Shown piece by piece: positions 1 to 8,189 of a DNA stretch of 64,000 bases; positions within the stretch are counted from its first letter, which is position 1, and each line of letters starts with the position of its first letter. The DNA is from UMGS1498 sp900552335 (GTDB lineage Bacteria; Bacillota_I; Bacilli_A; RF39; UBA660), in the NCBI GenBank assembly GCA_902477075.1, contig CABSFU010000004.1:18417-82416 (forward strand), given 5' to 3'. The notes beneath the pieces were generated by a model. The model did not search any database and was not told the DNA's origin. It was given only the letters and a program-made list of their open reading frames with translations. The position numbers and the translations under genes were made by a program.

Positions 1-723
1 TTTTTAAAACCAAATCGAGTTCATACTTTATATGATGAAGAAGTAGAAAGTAAAATGTATCCTTTACCAATTGAAGATTTATTTGGAATTGGTAAAAAAA
101 CCGCTCCTAAGCTGCGTAAATTAGGAATTCAAACAATAGGTGACTTGGCTTATTATCCAGAACAAAAATTAATACTGTATTTCAAGAATCAAGCAATAAA
201 AATGAAAGAGGCCGCAATGGGTATTGATCATTCTATTATCCAAAAGAAAAAAGAAACAAGAGAAAGTATTAGTAATTCAACTACATTAGAAAAAGATTAT
301 ACAGATAAAGTAGAAATTTATAAAATATTAGAACTAATTTCTGAAAATGTAGCGCGTGCCCTTCGTAAGCAAAATAAATATGCTTATACCGTTTCTGTTC
401 AATTAAAAGACTGTTATTTTAAAAGTAGACAACATCAAAAGAAAATGATGAACCCAACCAATTTAACCGATGTCATTTTTGAAGTTAGTAAAAGTTTAGT
501 GGATGAAATGTGGGATGAGATACCTATTCGATTAGTTGGAATTCGTCTAGATAATCTAACACTTGAAAACAATAGACAAGTTTCTTTATTTGATGATATA
601 AAATTAGAAAATAAAAATGTAGAACTAGAAAAAACACTAGATGAATTAAAAGATAAGTTTGGTAATTCTATTATTCGAAAAGCATCTAGTTCTAATCATA
701 AAATAAATAAAAAATATTTATAA
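1..723 (+). CDS. dinB: DNA polymerase IV (Y family), 3' part; 5' end lies outside the window
   Basis: The reading frame is open from the first base, so the gene begins upstream. The 240 visible residues are the C-terminal part of a Y-family translesion polymerase. A helix-hairpin-helix (LFGIGKKTAPKLRKLGIQT) comes first, then the little-finger domain that contacts the template. The sequence QVSLFD near residue 193 fits the beta-clamp binding motif QxxLF. The polymerase active site (palm) is not in the window. The family copies past damaged bases in the cytoplasm. The ATG at 55 is internal, because family-like sequence continues upstream of it. Confidence 0.9.
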   Translation, partial: FLKPNRVHTLYDEEVESKMYPLPIEDLFGIGKKTAPKLRKLGIQTIGDLAYYPEQKLILYFKNQAIKMKEAAMGIDHSIIQKKKETRESISNSTTLEKDYTDKVEIYKILELISENVARALRKQNKYAYTVSVQLKDCYFKSRQHQKKMMNPTNLTDVIFEVSKSLVDEMWDEIPIRLVGIRLDNLTLENNRQVSLFDDIKLENKNVELEKTLDELKDKFGNSIIRKASSSNHKINKKYL

Positions 724-773
724 ATAGACTTTTTATTTACTATCTGATAAAATAAAGAACAGGACGTGATGTT

Positions 774-1604
774 ATGAGCAAATTGCTAGGTATGGTAAAT
801 ACATTGGAAATAGAAGATACATTAGATTATTTAGATGGATACATTTTTGGTTTCAGAGGATTTGCTATTAATTGTTTATGTTCCTTTTCATTAGAAGAAC
901 TAATAGAAACCATTCAAAAATTAAAAAAACAGAAAAAAGAAATTTATCTTTTAATGAATAAGAATATGCATAAAAAAGATATTAAAAATTTAAAATCTAT
1001 TTTAAAAGAAATAGATAAGTTAAAAATAAATGGTATTTTCTATGCTGATAATGCTTTTTTAACTTTAAAAGATGAATTAAATCTCCAAACAAAACTTGTT
1101 TGGTATCAAGAACATCTAGGAACTTCTTATACAAGCATCAACACTTATTATGAATATGGAATTAAAAGTTCTGTTATTTCAAATGATATTACGATTCATG
1201 AAGTAAAAGAAATAATGGAACAAACCAATAGTGAACTATATTACATGATATTTGGTTATTTACCTATGTTTGTTAGTGAAAGACATCAAATTCAAAATTA
1301 TGAGAAACACTTCAAATTAAATGGCGAAACAAATTACAATTATTTTATAAATGAAAATGTAAAATATCCCATTATCGATAATGAGCTTGGAACTTTTGCT
1401 TTTTCAAGCTTACCAGTGTTTGCTTATCAAGAATATTTGGAAATAAAAGATAAAATGCCATATGTAATACTATCGGATTTATTAATAGAAAAAGAAAAAT
1501 TTTTACAAGTTTTAAAAAAAATAAAAAATGAAACAGAAGAAGAAATTGATATAAAAACTTCACCAAATTTCTTATATCAAGATACCATTTATAAGATTAA
1601 GTGA
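774..1604 (+). CDS. trhP1: U32-family protein, short form (TrhP1/YrrN-like, tRNA uridine hydroxylation)
   Basis: This 276-residue protein has the TIM-barrel-like pattern of the short U32 family, with motifs such as LLMNKNM, IDKLKINGIFYADNA and LVWYQEHLGTSYTSINTYYEYGI. In Bacillus subtilis the short YrrN and long YrrO proteins act together in forming 5-hydroxyuridine at tRNA position 34, and they lie beside greA. The same order is seen here: this gene, a long U32 gene, then greA. It lacks the cysteine cluster of the long form. The symbol is inferred from family and neighbourhood. Confidence 0.65.
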   Translation: MSKLLGMVNTLEIEDTLDYLDGYIFGFRGFAINCLCSFSLEELIETIQKLKKQKKEIYLLMNKNMHKKDIKNLKSILKEIDKLKINGIFYADNAFLTLKDELNLQTKLVWYQEHLGTSYTSINTYYEYGIKSSVISNDITIHEVKEIMEQTNSELYYMIFGYLPMFVSERHQIQNYEKHFKLNGETNYNYFINENVKYPIIDNELGTFAFSSLPVFAYQEYLEIKDKMPYVILSDLLIEKEKFLQVLKKIKNETEEEIDIKTSPNFLYQDTIYKIK

Positions 1605-1628
1605 AGTTCATATTAGGATGGTTAAGGT

Positions 1629-1808
1629 ATGAAAATAGAATTTGCGATTTTCATAACAAATAAGTTAAACGTTGTAAATATTAATATCATCAAAATGATG
1701 TTAGCATACGATAATTTAATGGAAGATAATTGCCTGTATTGGAAGAATGTAACAGCAAAAAATATATTAATAGGTTACAACAAGAATATCGCATTGAAAC
1801 AAATATAA
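1629..1808 (+). CDS. Small unrecognised ORF, possibly a gene remnant
   Basis: A 59-residue frame begins at an ATG 25 bases after the preceding stop, behind a weak AGGATGG-like site. It contains the segments AYDNLMEDNCLYWKN and NILIGYNKN. Near its end the +1 frame reads RLQQEYRIETNIKLYE, which looks protein-like, so the region may be a frameshifted relic of a longer gene. I do not recognise a family. It lies between two U32 genes and upstream of a terminator-like hairpin. Confidence 0.25.
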   Translation: MKIEFAIFITNKLNVVNINIIKMMLAYDNLMEDNCLYWKNVTAKNILIGYNKNIALKQI

Positions 1809-1821
1809 AATTGTATGAGTG

Positions 1822-1841
1822 AGACATTTAATATGTCTTTT
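1822..1841 (+). terminator. Weak terminator-like hairpin before the long U32 gene
   Basis: AGACAT, a 5-base loop and ATGTCT form a 6-bp stem followed by three T. It lies just upstream of a good promoter and would separate the first U32 gene from the second transcription unit. Confidence 0.45.
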
Positions 1842-1846
1842 CTTCA

Positions 1847-1875
1847 TTGACAACCAATTAGCTATGTTCTAAAAT
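1847..1875 (+). promoter_or_regulatory. Sigma-A promoter for the long U32 gene and perhaps greA
   Basis: TTGACA (1847-1852) and TAAAAT (1870-1875) are separated by 17 bases. An inverted repeat AGCTAT-N10-ATAGCT (1860-1881) overlaps the -10 box and could be an operator. A strong AGGAGG site precedes the ATG at 1900. Confidence 0.7.
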
Positions 1876-1899
1876 ATAGCTAAACGTGTAGGAGGAAAT

Positions 1900-3111
1900 A
1901 TGCCAGAGTTATTAGCGCCAGCAGGCGATTTAGAAAGATTAAAAATAGCATTTATTTACGGAGCAGATGCTGTATACATAGGTGGACCTATATTAGGATT
2001 ACGAGCAAACGCCATTAACTTTACATTTGAAGAAATAAAAGAGGGAGTAGCATTTGCTCACAACAGAGGGAAAAAAGTATATGTAACAGTAAATATAGTT
2101 TTACATAATAAAGAAGTAAAAGCAGTAGACGAATACTTAAAAAAATTAGAGGAATTAAATGTAGATGCTATTATTGTAAGTGATATTTATATTATAAAAA
2201 GAGCTTTAGAAATAACAAATTTGGAAGTTCATTTATCAACGCAAGCCTCTACTATGAATAAAGAAATGGCTCAATTTTATAAAAATTTAGGTGTAAAAAG
2301 AATTGTTTTGGCACGTGAAGTAAATAAAGAAGACATTGAAGATATTTTAAAAAATGTCGATATTGAGATAGAGTGTTTTATTCATGGTGCTATGTGTTCT
2401 AGTATTTCAGGAAGATGTGCCATGTCTAACTTTTTAACAGGCAGAGATGCTAATCGTGGTGGATGTGCTCAAACTTGCAGATGGGATTATACTTTAGAAA
2501 ATAAGGATGGAGAAATTATAAAAGGGGAAAAAGATTTTACTTTTTGTGCCAAAGATTTATCTATGTTAAAAGAGATTCCAATTATGATAGATATGGGAAT
2601 CAAATCTTTCAAAATTGAAGGAAGAATGCGTTCTATTTACTATATAGCAACCATAGTAGGAACTTATCGTAAAGTAATAGACACCTATTTAAAAGACAAA
2701 CAACATTATCAATATAATCCTTCTTATGAAACAACATTAAGAAATTGTGCCAACAGAGATGCTGTTATTCAATTTTTTGATAAGCCAATAACAGAAGAAG
2801 AAAGTTATTATAATGGTAGAGAAGAAGTATCCAATCAAGATTTTTTAGGAATTGTTTTAGATTATGATCATACAACCCATAAAGCAACCGTTGAACAGAG
2901 AAATTATTTTAAAAAAGGTGATCACTGTGTTATTTTTGGGCCACATCATGAAGATGTTTTCTATACATTTAATGACATATTCGATGCAGATGAAAATATA
3001 ATAGAGGTAGTAAGACACCCTAGACAGATTGTTCAAATAGAAATCAAGAAACCACTTGAAAAATATGATATGATTCGCATAAAAAAAGTTGACAAAAAAG
3101 AAAATGTATAG
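1900..3111 (+). CDS. trhP2: U32-family protein, long form (TrhP2/YrrO-like)
   Basis: This 403-residue protein starts MPELLAPAGDLERLKIAF, the family's canonical N-terminus. It carries the U32 signature around residues 155-190 (ECFIHGAMCSSISGRC, then GGCAQTCRWDY), whose cysteines are thought to bind an iron-sulphur cluster. The family is annotated as peptidase U32, but in B. subtilis and E. coli members take part in hydroxylating tRNA wobble uridine with prephenate. The next gene is greA, as in Bacillus. The start follows an excellent ribosome site, TAGGAGGAAAT. Confidence 0.85.
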   Translation: MPELLAPAGDLERLKIAFIYGADAVYIGGPILGLRANAINFTFEEIKEGVAFAHNRGKKVYVTVNIVLHNKEVKAVDEYLKKLEELNVDAIIVSDIYIIKRALEITNLEVHLSTQASTMNKEMAQFYKNLGVKRIVLAREVNKEDIEDILKNVDIEIECFIHGAMCSSISGRCAMSNFLTGRDANRGGCAQTCRWDYTLENKDGEIIKGEKDFTFCAKDLSMLKEIPIMIDMGIKSFKIEGRMRSIYYIATIVGTYRKVIDTYLKDKQHYQYNPSYETTLRNCANRDAVIQFFDKPITEEESYYNGREEVSNQDFLGIVLDYDHTTHKATVEQRNYFKKGDHCVIFGPHHEDVFYTFNDIFDADENIIEVVRHPRQIVQIEIKKPLEKYDMIRIKKVDKKENV

Positions 3112-3147
3112 TATTATTTTGAGTGTTTAATAGAAGAGGTGAAAACC

Positions 3148-3618
3148 ATGACAGAAAAGAAAAAAACATATCTTACTGAAGATGGCTTAGAAGAATTAAA
3201 AAAAGAATTAGAATATTTAAAAACAGAAAAAAGACCAGAAGTAATTAATGCTTTAAAAGAAGCCAGAGCTTTAGGCGATTTAAGTGAAAATGCTGAATAT
3301 GATGCAGCTAGAGCAGAACAGGCTGAAGTCGAAAATAAAATATCTGAAATAGAAGCTATGTTAGAAAATGCTGAGTTAATTAAAGATGTTAATACAAATA
3401 AAGTATCCATTGGAACTACAGTAACATTAAAGTATGTAGAAGATGATGAAACAGACACTTACACGATTGTTGGTAGTAAAGAGGCAGATCCATTTGCTAA
3501 CAAAATCTCAAATGAATCTCCTTTAGCAAAAGCCATTATAGGTGCTAAAAAAGGACAATTTGTAATGGTAGATAGTCCTAACGGAAAATATCAAGTTGAA
3601 ATTCTAGAAATATCATAA
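3148..3618 (+). CDS. greA: Transcription elongation factor GreA
   Basis: The 156-residue protein has the GreA N-terminal coiled coil with YLTEDGLEELKKELEYLKT and the signature ALGDLSENAEYDAARAEQ, followed by the C-terminal FKBP-like domain ending KGQFVMVDSPNGKYQVEIL. GreA enters the RNA polymerase secondary channel and stimulates cleavage of backtracked transcripts. ATG 3148 is preferred to GTG 3139 because AGAGGTG lies 7 bases upstream of it. Length matches the family. Its terminator overlaps the stop codon. Confidence 0.97.
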   Translation: MTEKKKTYLTEDGLEELKKELEYLKTEKRPEVINALKEARALGDLSENAEYDAARAEQAEVENKISEIEAMLENAELIKDVNTNKVSIGTTVTLKYVEDDETDTYTIVGSKEADPFANKISNESPLAKAIIGAKKGQFVMVDSPNGKYQVEILEIS

Positions 3619-3633
3619 TAAATGATATTTTTT
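3609..3633 (+). terminator. Intrinsic terminator of greA
   Basis: AATATCAT (3609-3616) pairs with ATGATATT (3622-3629) across a 5-base loop, followed by Ts. The stem includes the greA stop codon. Confidence 0.75.
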
Positions 3634-3668
3634 CGATATTGTGCTTTAAAAAAATGGAAATATAAGGT

Positions 3669-3674
3669 ATAATA
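3669..3674 (+). promoter_or_regulatory. -10 box of the tig promoter
   Basis: A consensus TATAAT lies 22 bases upstream of the tig start. No convincing -35 hexamer is visible at the usual distance, so only the -10 box is called. Confidence 0.5.
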
Positions 3675-3696
3675 GATAATGTTTAAGGAGGATATT

Positions 3697-4953
3697 ATGG
3701 AAAAAAATAAATTAGAAATTACGATTAAAATAGAAGGAAAAGAATGGGAAGAAGCTTTAGATAAAGCATTCAAAGAAGCTAATAAAAAAGCTAAAATAGA
3801 TGGATTCAGACCAGGAAAAGCTCCAAAAGATGTATTCTTAAAAAAATATGGAGAAGAATCATTATGGTTAGATGCAGCTGATCTTGTACTACAATCTGCT
3901 TACACTAAAATGTTAGAAGAACATAAAGACTTAGAATTAGTTGCACAACCAGATGTAGCAATTAAAGCTATTTCAAAAGAATATGTGGAATTTAATTTCA
4001 TTTTAATAACAAAACCAGAAGTAAAATTAAAAAAATATAAAAACTTAGGTGTTAAAAAAGAAGAAGTAACTGTTACAGAAGAAGAAATTGATAATGCTAT
4101 TTTAGATATGCGTCATAAATATGCAGAAAATGTAACAAAAGAAGGAACTGTGGAGAATAATGATATTGCCATCATTGATTTTGAAGGATTTAAAGATGGT
4201 GTTGCATTTGAAGGTGGAAAAGGAGAAAACTATTCTTTAACAATTGGATCTCATACTTTTATTCCTGGATTTGAAGAACAATTAATTGGTATGAAAACGG
4301 GAGAAGAAAGAGAAATTAAAGTAACTTTCCCAGAAGACTATCATGCAGAAGATTTAAAAGGACAAGAAGTAACTTTTAAAGTAAAAGTAAACGAAATTAA
4401 ACAAATTGTTATTCCAGAATTAGATAAAGATTTCTTTGAAGATTTAGGTATGGAAGGTATTAATGATGAAGCCTCTTTAAGAACCCAAGTAAAGGAAAAT
4501 CTTACAGCTCATAAAGAACAACATGCATTAGATCATTATATTGATGCTTTATTAGATGCTGGTATTGAAAATATGGAAGTAGAAATTCCTTCTGTTATGA
4601 TTGAAGAAGAACAAAATAGAATGATTCGTCAATATGAAGAAAATTTAAAAATGCAAGGACTTACTTTAGCACAATTCTATCAATTCACAAATTCTGATGA
4701 AGCTGCTTTAAAAGATCAAATGAAAGAAGAGGCAGAAAAAAGAGTAAAATCTCGTTTATTACTAGAAGAAATTGTAAAAGAAGAAAAAATCAATGTAACA
4801 GATGAAGATACAGAAAAAGAAGCTGAAGATCTAGCTAAAAAATATAATATGGAAAAAGATGAATTCCTAAAACTATTTGGTGGGTTAGATATGGTTAAAT
4901 ATGATTTAGAAATGCGTAAAGCAATTGACGTATTAAAAGAAAATAATAAATAA
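3697..4953 (+). CDS. tig: Trigger factor, ribosome-associated chaperone
   Basis: The 418-residue protein has the three trigger-factor domains in order. The N-terminal ribosome-binding domain carries GFRPGKAP, the loop that docks on ribosomal protein L23. The FKBP-type prolyl isomerase domain follows (from about residue 145, including GSHTFIPGFEEQLIGM). The helical C-terminal chaperone domain ends the protein. It shields nascent chains at the ribosome exit. ATG 3697 is chosen over ATG 3679 because AAGGAGG lies directly upstream of it. The gene is monocistronic between terminators. Confidence 0.97.
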   Translation: MEKNKLEITIKIEGKEWEEALDKAFKEANKKAKIDGFRPGKAPKDVFLKKYGEESLWLDAADLVLQSAYTKMLEEHKDLELVAQPDVAIKAISKEYVEFNFILITKPEVKLKKYKNLGVKKEEVTVTEEEIDNAILDMRHKYAENVTKEGTVENNDIAIIDFEGFKDGVAFEGGKGENYSLTIGSHTFIPGFEEQLIGMKTGEEREIKVTFPEDYHAEDLKGQEVTFKVKVNEIKQIVIPELDKDFFEDLGMEGINDEASLRTQVKENLTAHKEQHALDHYIDALLDAGIENMEVEIPSVMIEEEQNRMIRQYEENLKMQGLTLAQFYQFTNSDEAALKDQMKEEAEKRVKSRLLLEEIVKEEKINVTDEDTEKEAEDLAKKYNMEKDEFLKLFGGLDMVKYDLEMRKAIDVLKENNK

Positions 4954-4979
4954 GCAACAAAAGTTGCTTATTTATTTTT
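4945..4979 (+). terminator. Strong intrinsic terminator of tig
   Basis: A 14-bp perfect stem (4945-4958 with 4963-4976) with an AAAA loop and a T tract. It overlaps the stop codon. Confidence 0.9.
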
Positions 4980-5023
4980 CATAAAAAAAATAAATAAAAA
5001 TCATGTTAATTTATTGTCACATG

Positions 5024-5032
5024 TGATATAAT
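5024..5032 (+). promoter_or_regulatory. Extended -10 promoter of the HD-domain gene
   Basis: TGATATAAT (TGn plus consensus -10 TATAAT at 5027-5032) lies 26 bases before the ATG. The -35 region is poor, as is usual for extended -10 promoters. Confidence 0.6.
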
Positions 5033-5058
5033 GTATTAGGCTTGAGGTGGCAAGATAG

Positions 5059-5562
5059 ATGTTAAACATAGAAAAAGATGAAAGGTATTTTTCTATTATC
5101 GATAATATTATATACGATAAAGAATTTTATAAATTAAATCAAATAGAACATCATGGTATTACAAGATATACACATTCTGTAAGAGTTTCTTATTATTCTT
5201 ATAAACTCTGCAAATTGTTAAAATTAGATTATGTAGATGCAGCTAGAGCTGGATTATTACATGATTTTTACATTAGTAAGGAAAATAGAACTACGAAAGA
5301 ACGTTTTTTAGAAACATTCACGCATCCAAAAAAAGCAATGGAACATGCTTTAGAAATTTATGGTATTAATGGAAGAGAAGCTGATATTATTCGTTCTCAT
5401 ATGTTTCCTTTTACAACATCCATTCCAAAATATGCAGAAAGCTGGATTGTTGTATTAGTGGACAAGGTAGTAGGAAGTGCTGAATTTTGTAAAAAATTTG
5501 AAAAAGAATTGGTTTATACAGCAAATGTTTTCATGTTATTTCTTATAAACATGATAAAGTAA
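5059..5562 (+). CDS. HD-domain phosphohydrolase
   Basis: This 167-residue protein has the HD-superfamily metal-binding layout: H at YTHSVRVSYYSY, HD at AGLLHDFYIS, and a later H at IIRSHMFPF. Such proteins hydrolyse phosphoesters or nucleotides with divalent metals. The pattern resembles small stand-alone HD proteins of Firmicutes, and the substrate cannot be told from sequence. A GAGGTGG ribosome site precedes the ATG. The gene is followed by a hairpin and tRNA-Arg. Confidence 0.8.
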   Translation: MLNIEKDERYFSIIDNIIYDKEFYKLNQIEHHGITRYTHSVRVSYYSYKLCKLLKLDYVDAARAGLLHDFYISKENRTTKERFLETFTHPKKAMEHALEIYGINGREADIIRSHMFPFTTSIPKYAESWIVVLVDKVVGSAEFCKKFEKELVYTANVFMLFLINMIK

Positions 5563-5570
5563 TAATTTTT

Positions 5571-5594
5571 ATACAAGATGATTCTATCTTGTAT
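5571..5594 (+). terminator. Hairpin after the HD-domain gene
   Basis: ATACAAGAT and ATCTTGTAT form a 9-bp perfect stem around a 6-base loop. The T tract is short (ATTTG). It lies four bases before tRNA-Arg and could terminate the HD transcript. Confidence 0.5.
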
Positions 5595-5598
5595 ATTT

Positions 5599-5673
5599 GT
5601 CCTCGTAACATAATGGATAGTGTAGATTCCTCCTAAGAATCAAATGCAGGTTCGATTCCTGCCGGGGACACCA
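5599..5673 (+). tRNA. tRNA-Arg (anticodon CCT), CCA encoded
   Basis: A full cloverleaf can be drawn. The acceptor GTCCTCG pairs with CGGGGAC. The anticodon stem GATTC/GAATC holds the loop CTCCTAA with anticodon CCT. The T arm is GCAGG-TTCGATT-CCTGC, and the gene ends ACCA. It reads AGG codons. Its 3' end is the attachment site of the E1/E2 element array. Confidence 0.95.
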
Positions 5674-5686
5674 TTGGCGAATCTGT
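5669..5686 (+). other. attL of E1 at the tRNA-Arg 3' end
   Basis: CACCATTGGCGAATCTGT begins in the last bases of tRNA-Arg. It is repeated exactly at 12358-12375, and its CACCATT core appears once more at 16508-16514. Confidence 0.75.
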
Positions 5687-5713
5687 TCGAACTATTCGAA
5701 CTTTGATATATAG

Positions 5714-5739
5714 AATCAATCAGAAATGATTGATTTTTT
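5714..5739 (+). terminator. Terminator upstream of the E1 small gene
   Basis: AATCAATCA-GAAA-TGATTGATT followed by T4. It lies between the tRNA and the small gene, and only 36 bases separate it from the ATG, leaving little room for a promoter. It may terminate the tRNA transcript and throttle read-through into the small gene. Confidence 0.8.
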
Positions 5740-5775
5740 CGTTTTATAAGAAAAAATTATAGAAAGGTGGAATCT

Positions 5776-6048
5776 ATGATTAAGTTTATTAAAAAAGAAA
5801 TAGAGATTGAAGAATCTTTAAAACAAAGAATAATGATTATATGTGATTTTTGTAATACTAAACCAACTATAATAAATGGAAGTATTAGAAAGATAGATAA
5901 AACTAATCTTACTTATATTGAACCACATAGAATTATTATTAAAGATAATTTATATCTTGCTTTTAATTATTCAAATGAAATATATATTCATAATTTGGGT
6001 AAGAAAATAAAACTATCAGAACTTGAAAACTATATAAAACAAGCGTAG
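5776..6048 (+). CDS. Small att-proximal protein, family copy 1 (unknown function)
   Basis: This 90-residue protein has the motif TIINGSIRKIDKTNL (residues 31-45), then EPHRIIIK (49-56). The same motif is found in the small proteins at 12470 (broken), 23125 (divergent) and 41918. All four lie directly inside an element end behind a terminator, and three precede a serine recombinase. I do not recognise the family. A recombination directionality factor or integrase regulator is a guess from position only. AGAAAGGTGG precedes the ATG. Confidence 0.75.
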   Translation: MIKFIKKEIEIEESLKQRIMIICDFCNTKPTIINGSIRKIDKTNLTYIEPHRIIIKDNLYLAFNYSNEIYIHNLGKKIKLSELENYIKQA

Positions 6049-6051
6049 GTC

Positions 6052-6080
6052 TTGACTTTTAAATTAAAAATGATTATTAT
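6052..6080 (+). promoter_or_regulatory. Promoter of the E1 recombinase leader
   Basis: TTGACT (6052-6057) and TATTAT (6075-6080) with a 17-base spacer. The identical hexamers and spacing occur upstream of the E3 recombinase leader (23493-23521), which supports the call. Confidence 0.65.
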
Positions 6081-6134
6081 AAGTAACCAATAAATGACAA
6101 GCAGTATCCGTCTTTTATTAAAGGGAGGCATACT

Positions 6135-6209
6135 ATGGTCAAAAACATATTGGAAATAAATAAAACTTATAATAGAAATTTAAGAGGAGTCAAGAGTATT
6201 ACTTGTTAA
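6135..6209 (+). CDS. Leader peptide (24 residues) preceding the E1 recombinase attenuator
   Basis: An ATG follows AAGGGAGGCA at good spacing and opens a 24-codon frame with a TAA at 6207-6209. The frame crosses the 5' arm of the terminator at 6184-6230 and ends in its loop. A translating ribosome would therefore block the hairpin and let transcription reach the recombinase gene. The peptide itself shows no amino-acid run that would suggest a sensed residue. Confidence 0.55.
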   Translation: MVKNILEINKTYNRNLRGVKSITC

Positions 6210-6230
6210 TGCTTTTGTCTCCTCTTTTTT
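6184..6230 (+). terminator. Attenuator terminator ahead of the E1 recombinase
   Basis: GAGGAG and CAAGAG pair with CTTTTG and CTCCTC (two 6-bp halves separated by a T-T mismatch), followed by TTTTTT. It is placed between a leader peptide and the recombinase ribosome site, the usual order of a translation-coupled attenuator. Confidence 0.75.
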
Positions 6231-6251
6231 CGTAGAAAGAGAGGAATAAAA

Positions 6252-8183
6252 ATGAATGAAGAAAAGAAAATAGCTGGTCTTTATATTAGAGTTAGTACCG
6301 AAGATCAAGCAAGAGAAGGGTTTAGTTTACCAGAACAAGAAAAACGTCTTAGAGCAATGTGTGAATATAAAGGTTATGAAATATATGATGTTTATAAAGA
6401 TGCTGGTATAAGTGCTAAAACAGGTAATTTAAGACCTGAATTTGAAAGACTATTACAAGATATAAGAGATAAAAAAGTAAATACAATAGTGGTTTTAAAA
6501 TTAGATAGATTAACAAGAAGTGTTTATGATATGGAAGGTATAATGAATTTTCTAGAAGAAAATGATGCTTACTTGGATTGTGCAAATGATGATATAAATA
6601 CAACAAATGCTAATGGTAAAATGGTTGCTAGACTTTTAACTACTGTTTCCCAAAATGAAATAGAAAGAACAAGTGAAAGAACAAAGATAGGATTAACTGG
6701 TGCTATTAAAGTTGGTCATATTCCACATCATGCTCCACTTGGATATAAACATGAAGATAAAAAATTAGTGATTGATTATGCTACAAAAGATGTCGCTATT
6801 AGAATATTTAATATGTATCATGATGGAATGACTTATCAAAAGATATCTAATGTTTTGAATGAAGAACAAGTATTAGGTAAAACTAATTGGAGAGATTCAA
6901 CAATAGTCCATATATTAGAAAATCCAATTTATAAAGGAGATTTTATTCATGGTAAAAGAACTAAACATCCAACTTATTATGAAAATGTTGTTGAACCATT
7001 AGTAAGTAAAGAATATTGGGAAGAATGCCAAGTACAACAAAAGAAAAATTCTCGAAGTTATAAAAGAACACTAAACTATTTATTCTTACAAAAACTTAAA
7101 TGTCCTAAATGCAAAAGAATATTAGGTGGTAAAGCAACAACTAAAAAGAATGGTAATGTTTATTATTACTATTATTGTAATGATTGTAAAATCAATATAA
7201 AAGAAAATACAATTGAAGAAGCATTTGATGAATTTATGGATTCAATTGTGGAATATGATTCTATTGTTAATCAATATTTTCTACCAATGATAAAACAAAA
7301 AGTAGAAAATCCAAAAGAAGAACTTGAAAAAGAAATTAAAAATCAAAAAGATAGATTTACAAGAATAAGAGAAGCATATATAGAAAAAGTATTTACGCTT
7401 GAAGAATATAATAAAGAACGTAAAAAAGTAGAAGAAATAATTGATAAATTAGAAATAGAACTAGAAGAAACTGAAGTATGTGAACAATTAAAATTTACGC
7501 CAAATGATATTTTAGTTAAAAGAGATGTTGACTTTATCAATTCTATCAAGTATCCAGAAAAGTATAAAAATAATACTAAATTTTGGAAAGAATATACAAG
7601 AGAAGAAAAATCAGATTTAATAATGAAATATGTAGATGAAATAGAACTAGAAGAAGTATTTAATGGTAAATGTATTCCTAAATTTGTTAAGTTTAGAGAA
7701 AGTATAGTGAGTGCTAGTAATGAATTATACTGGAATGGTTATTATGATAGATATGTACCATCATTATTTGGAAATATTTATGGAAATATCAGATTTAGTG
7801 AGTATTTATCTGAAAAAGAAGTTGGAGAACAAATAATGAGATTAAGACAATTCTATGATGTTGGATATTATGAAGCAACTTATAATGTTAAAAATCAAGT
7901 GTTTTATTTCAACTTTATAGAAGATAATAAAGCACTAGTAAGAGTATTCCCACTAGAAGATTATAGAAAGATAGATCCAGATATGAAAATGGATACATAT
8001 AATCTAGGTGTTATATATGTAAAAGAAGATAATGGAACATTCCTAAAAAATGAGGATGATGTATTTAAGTACATACCAGCCGAATGTGATTGTAATGTTG
8101 TTTATAGTAAGGAACCCATCTTTGTAGAAACTAAACCTGTTCCTTATTATGAAGATGAAGAAACTGAAGAAGTTTCTCCATAA
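6252..8183 (+). CDS. Large serine recombinase (integrase) of E1
   Basis: The 643-residue protein starts with the resolvase catalytic domain. Its nucleophile is S15 in YIRVSTEDQ, and the conserved LKLDRLTRS and SERTKIGL segments follow. After that come the recombinase domain (GYKHEDKKLVIDY onward), a zinc ribbon (CPKCKRILGG, then CNDCK), a coiled coil and a long C-terminal extension. Large serine recombinases insert and excise DNA between attP and attB with a two-base crossover. It is presumably the E1 integrase acting at the tRNA-Arg end. Expression is gated by the leader attenuator just upstream. Confidence 0.95.
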   Translation: MNEEKKIAGLYIRVSTEDQAREGFSLPEQEKRLRAMCEYKGYEIYDVYKDAGISAKTGNLRPEFERLLQDIRDKKVNTIVVLKLDRLTRSVYDMEGIMNFLEENDAYLDCANDDINTTNANGKMVARLLTTVSQNEIERTSERTKIGLTGAIKVGHIPHHAPLGYKHEDKKLVIDYATKDVAIRIFNMYHDGMTYQKISNVLNEEQVLGKTNWRDSTIVHILENPIYKGDFIHGKRTKHPTYYENVVEPLVSKEYWEECQVQQKKNSRSYKRTLNYLFLQKLKCPKCKRILGGKATTKKNGNVYYYYYCNDCKINIKENTIEEAFDEFMDSIVEYDSIVNQYFLPMIKQKVENPKEELEKEIKNQKDRFTRIREAYIEKVFTLEEYNKERKKVEEIIDKLEIELEETEVCEQLKFTPNDILVKRDVDFINSIKYPEKYKNNTKFWKEYTREEKSDLIMKYVDEIELEEVFNGKCIPKFVKFRESIVSASNELYWNGYYDRYVPSLFGNIYGNIRFSEYLSEKEVGEQIMRLRQFYDVGYYEATYNVKNQVFYFNFIEDNKALVRVFPLEDYRKIDPDMKMDTYNLGVIYVKEDNGTFLKNEDDVFKYIPAECDCNVVYSKEPIFVETKPVPYYEDEETEEVSP

Positions 8184-8189
8184 TAAAAT

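Noticed and set aside
5599..5673. Tyrosine integrase as the enzyme behind the tRNA insertions
   Set aside because: No tyrosine recombinase gene is present. Every att-proximal full recombinase in the window is of the large serine type.
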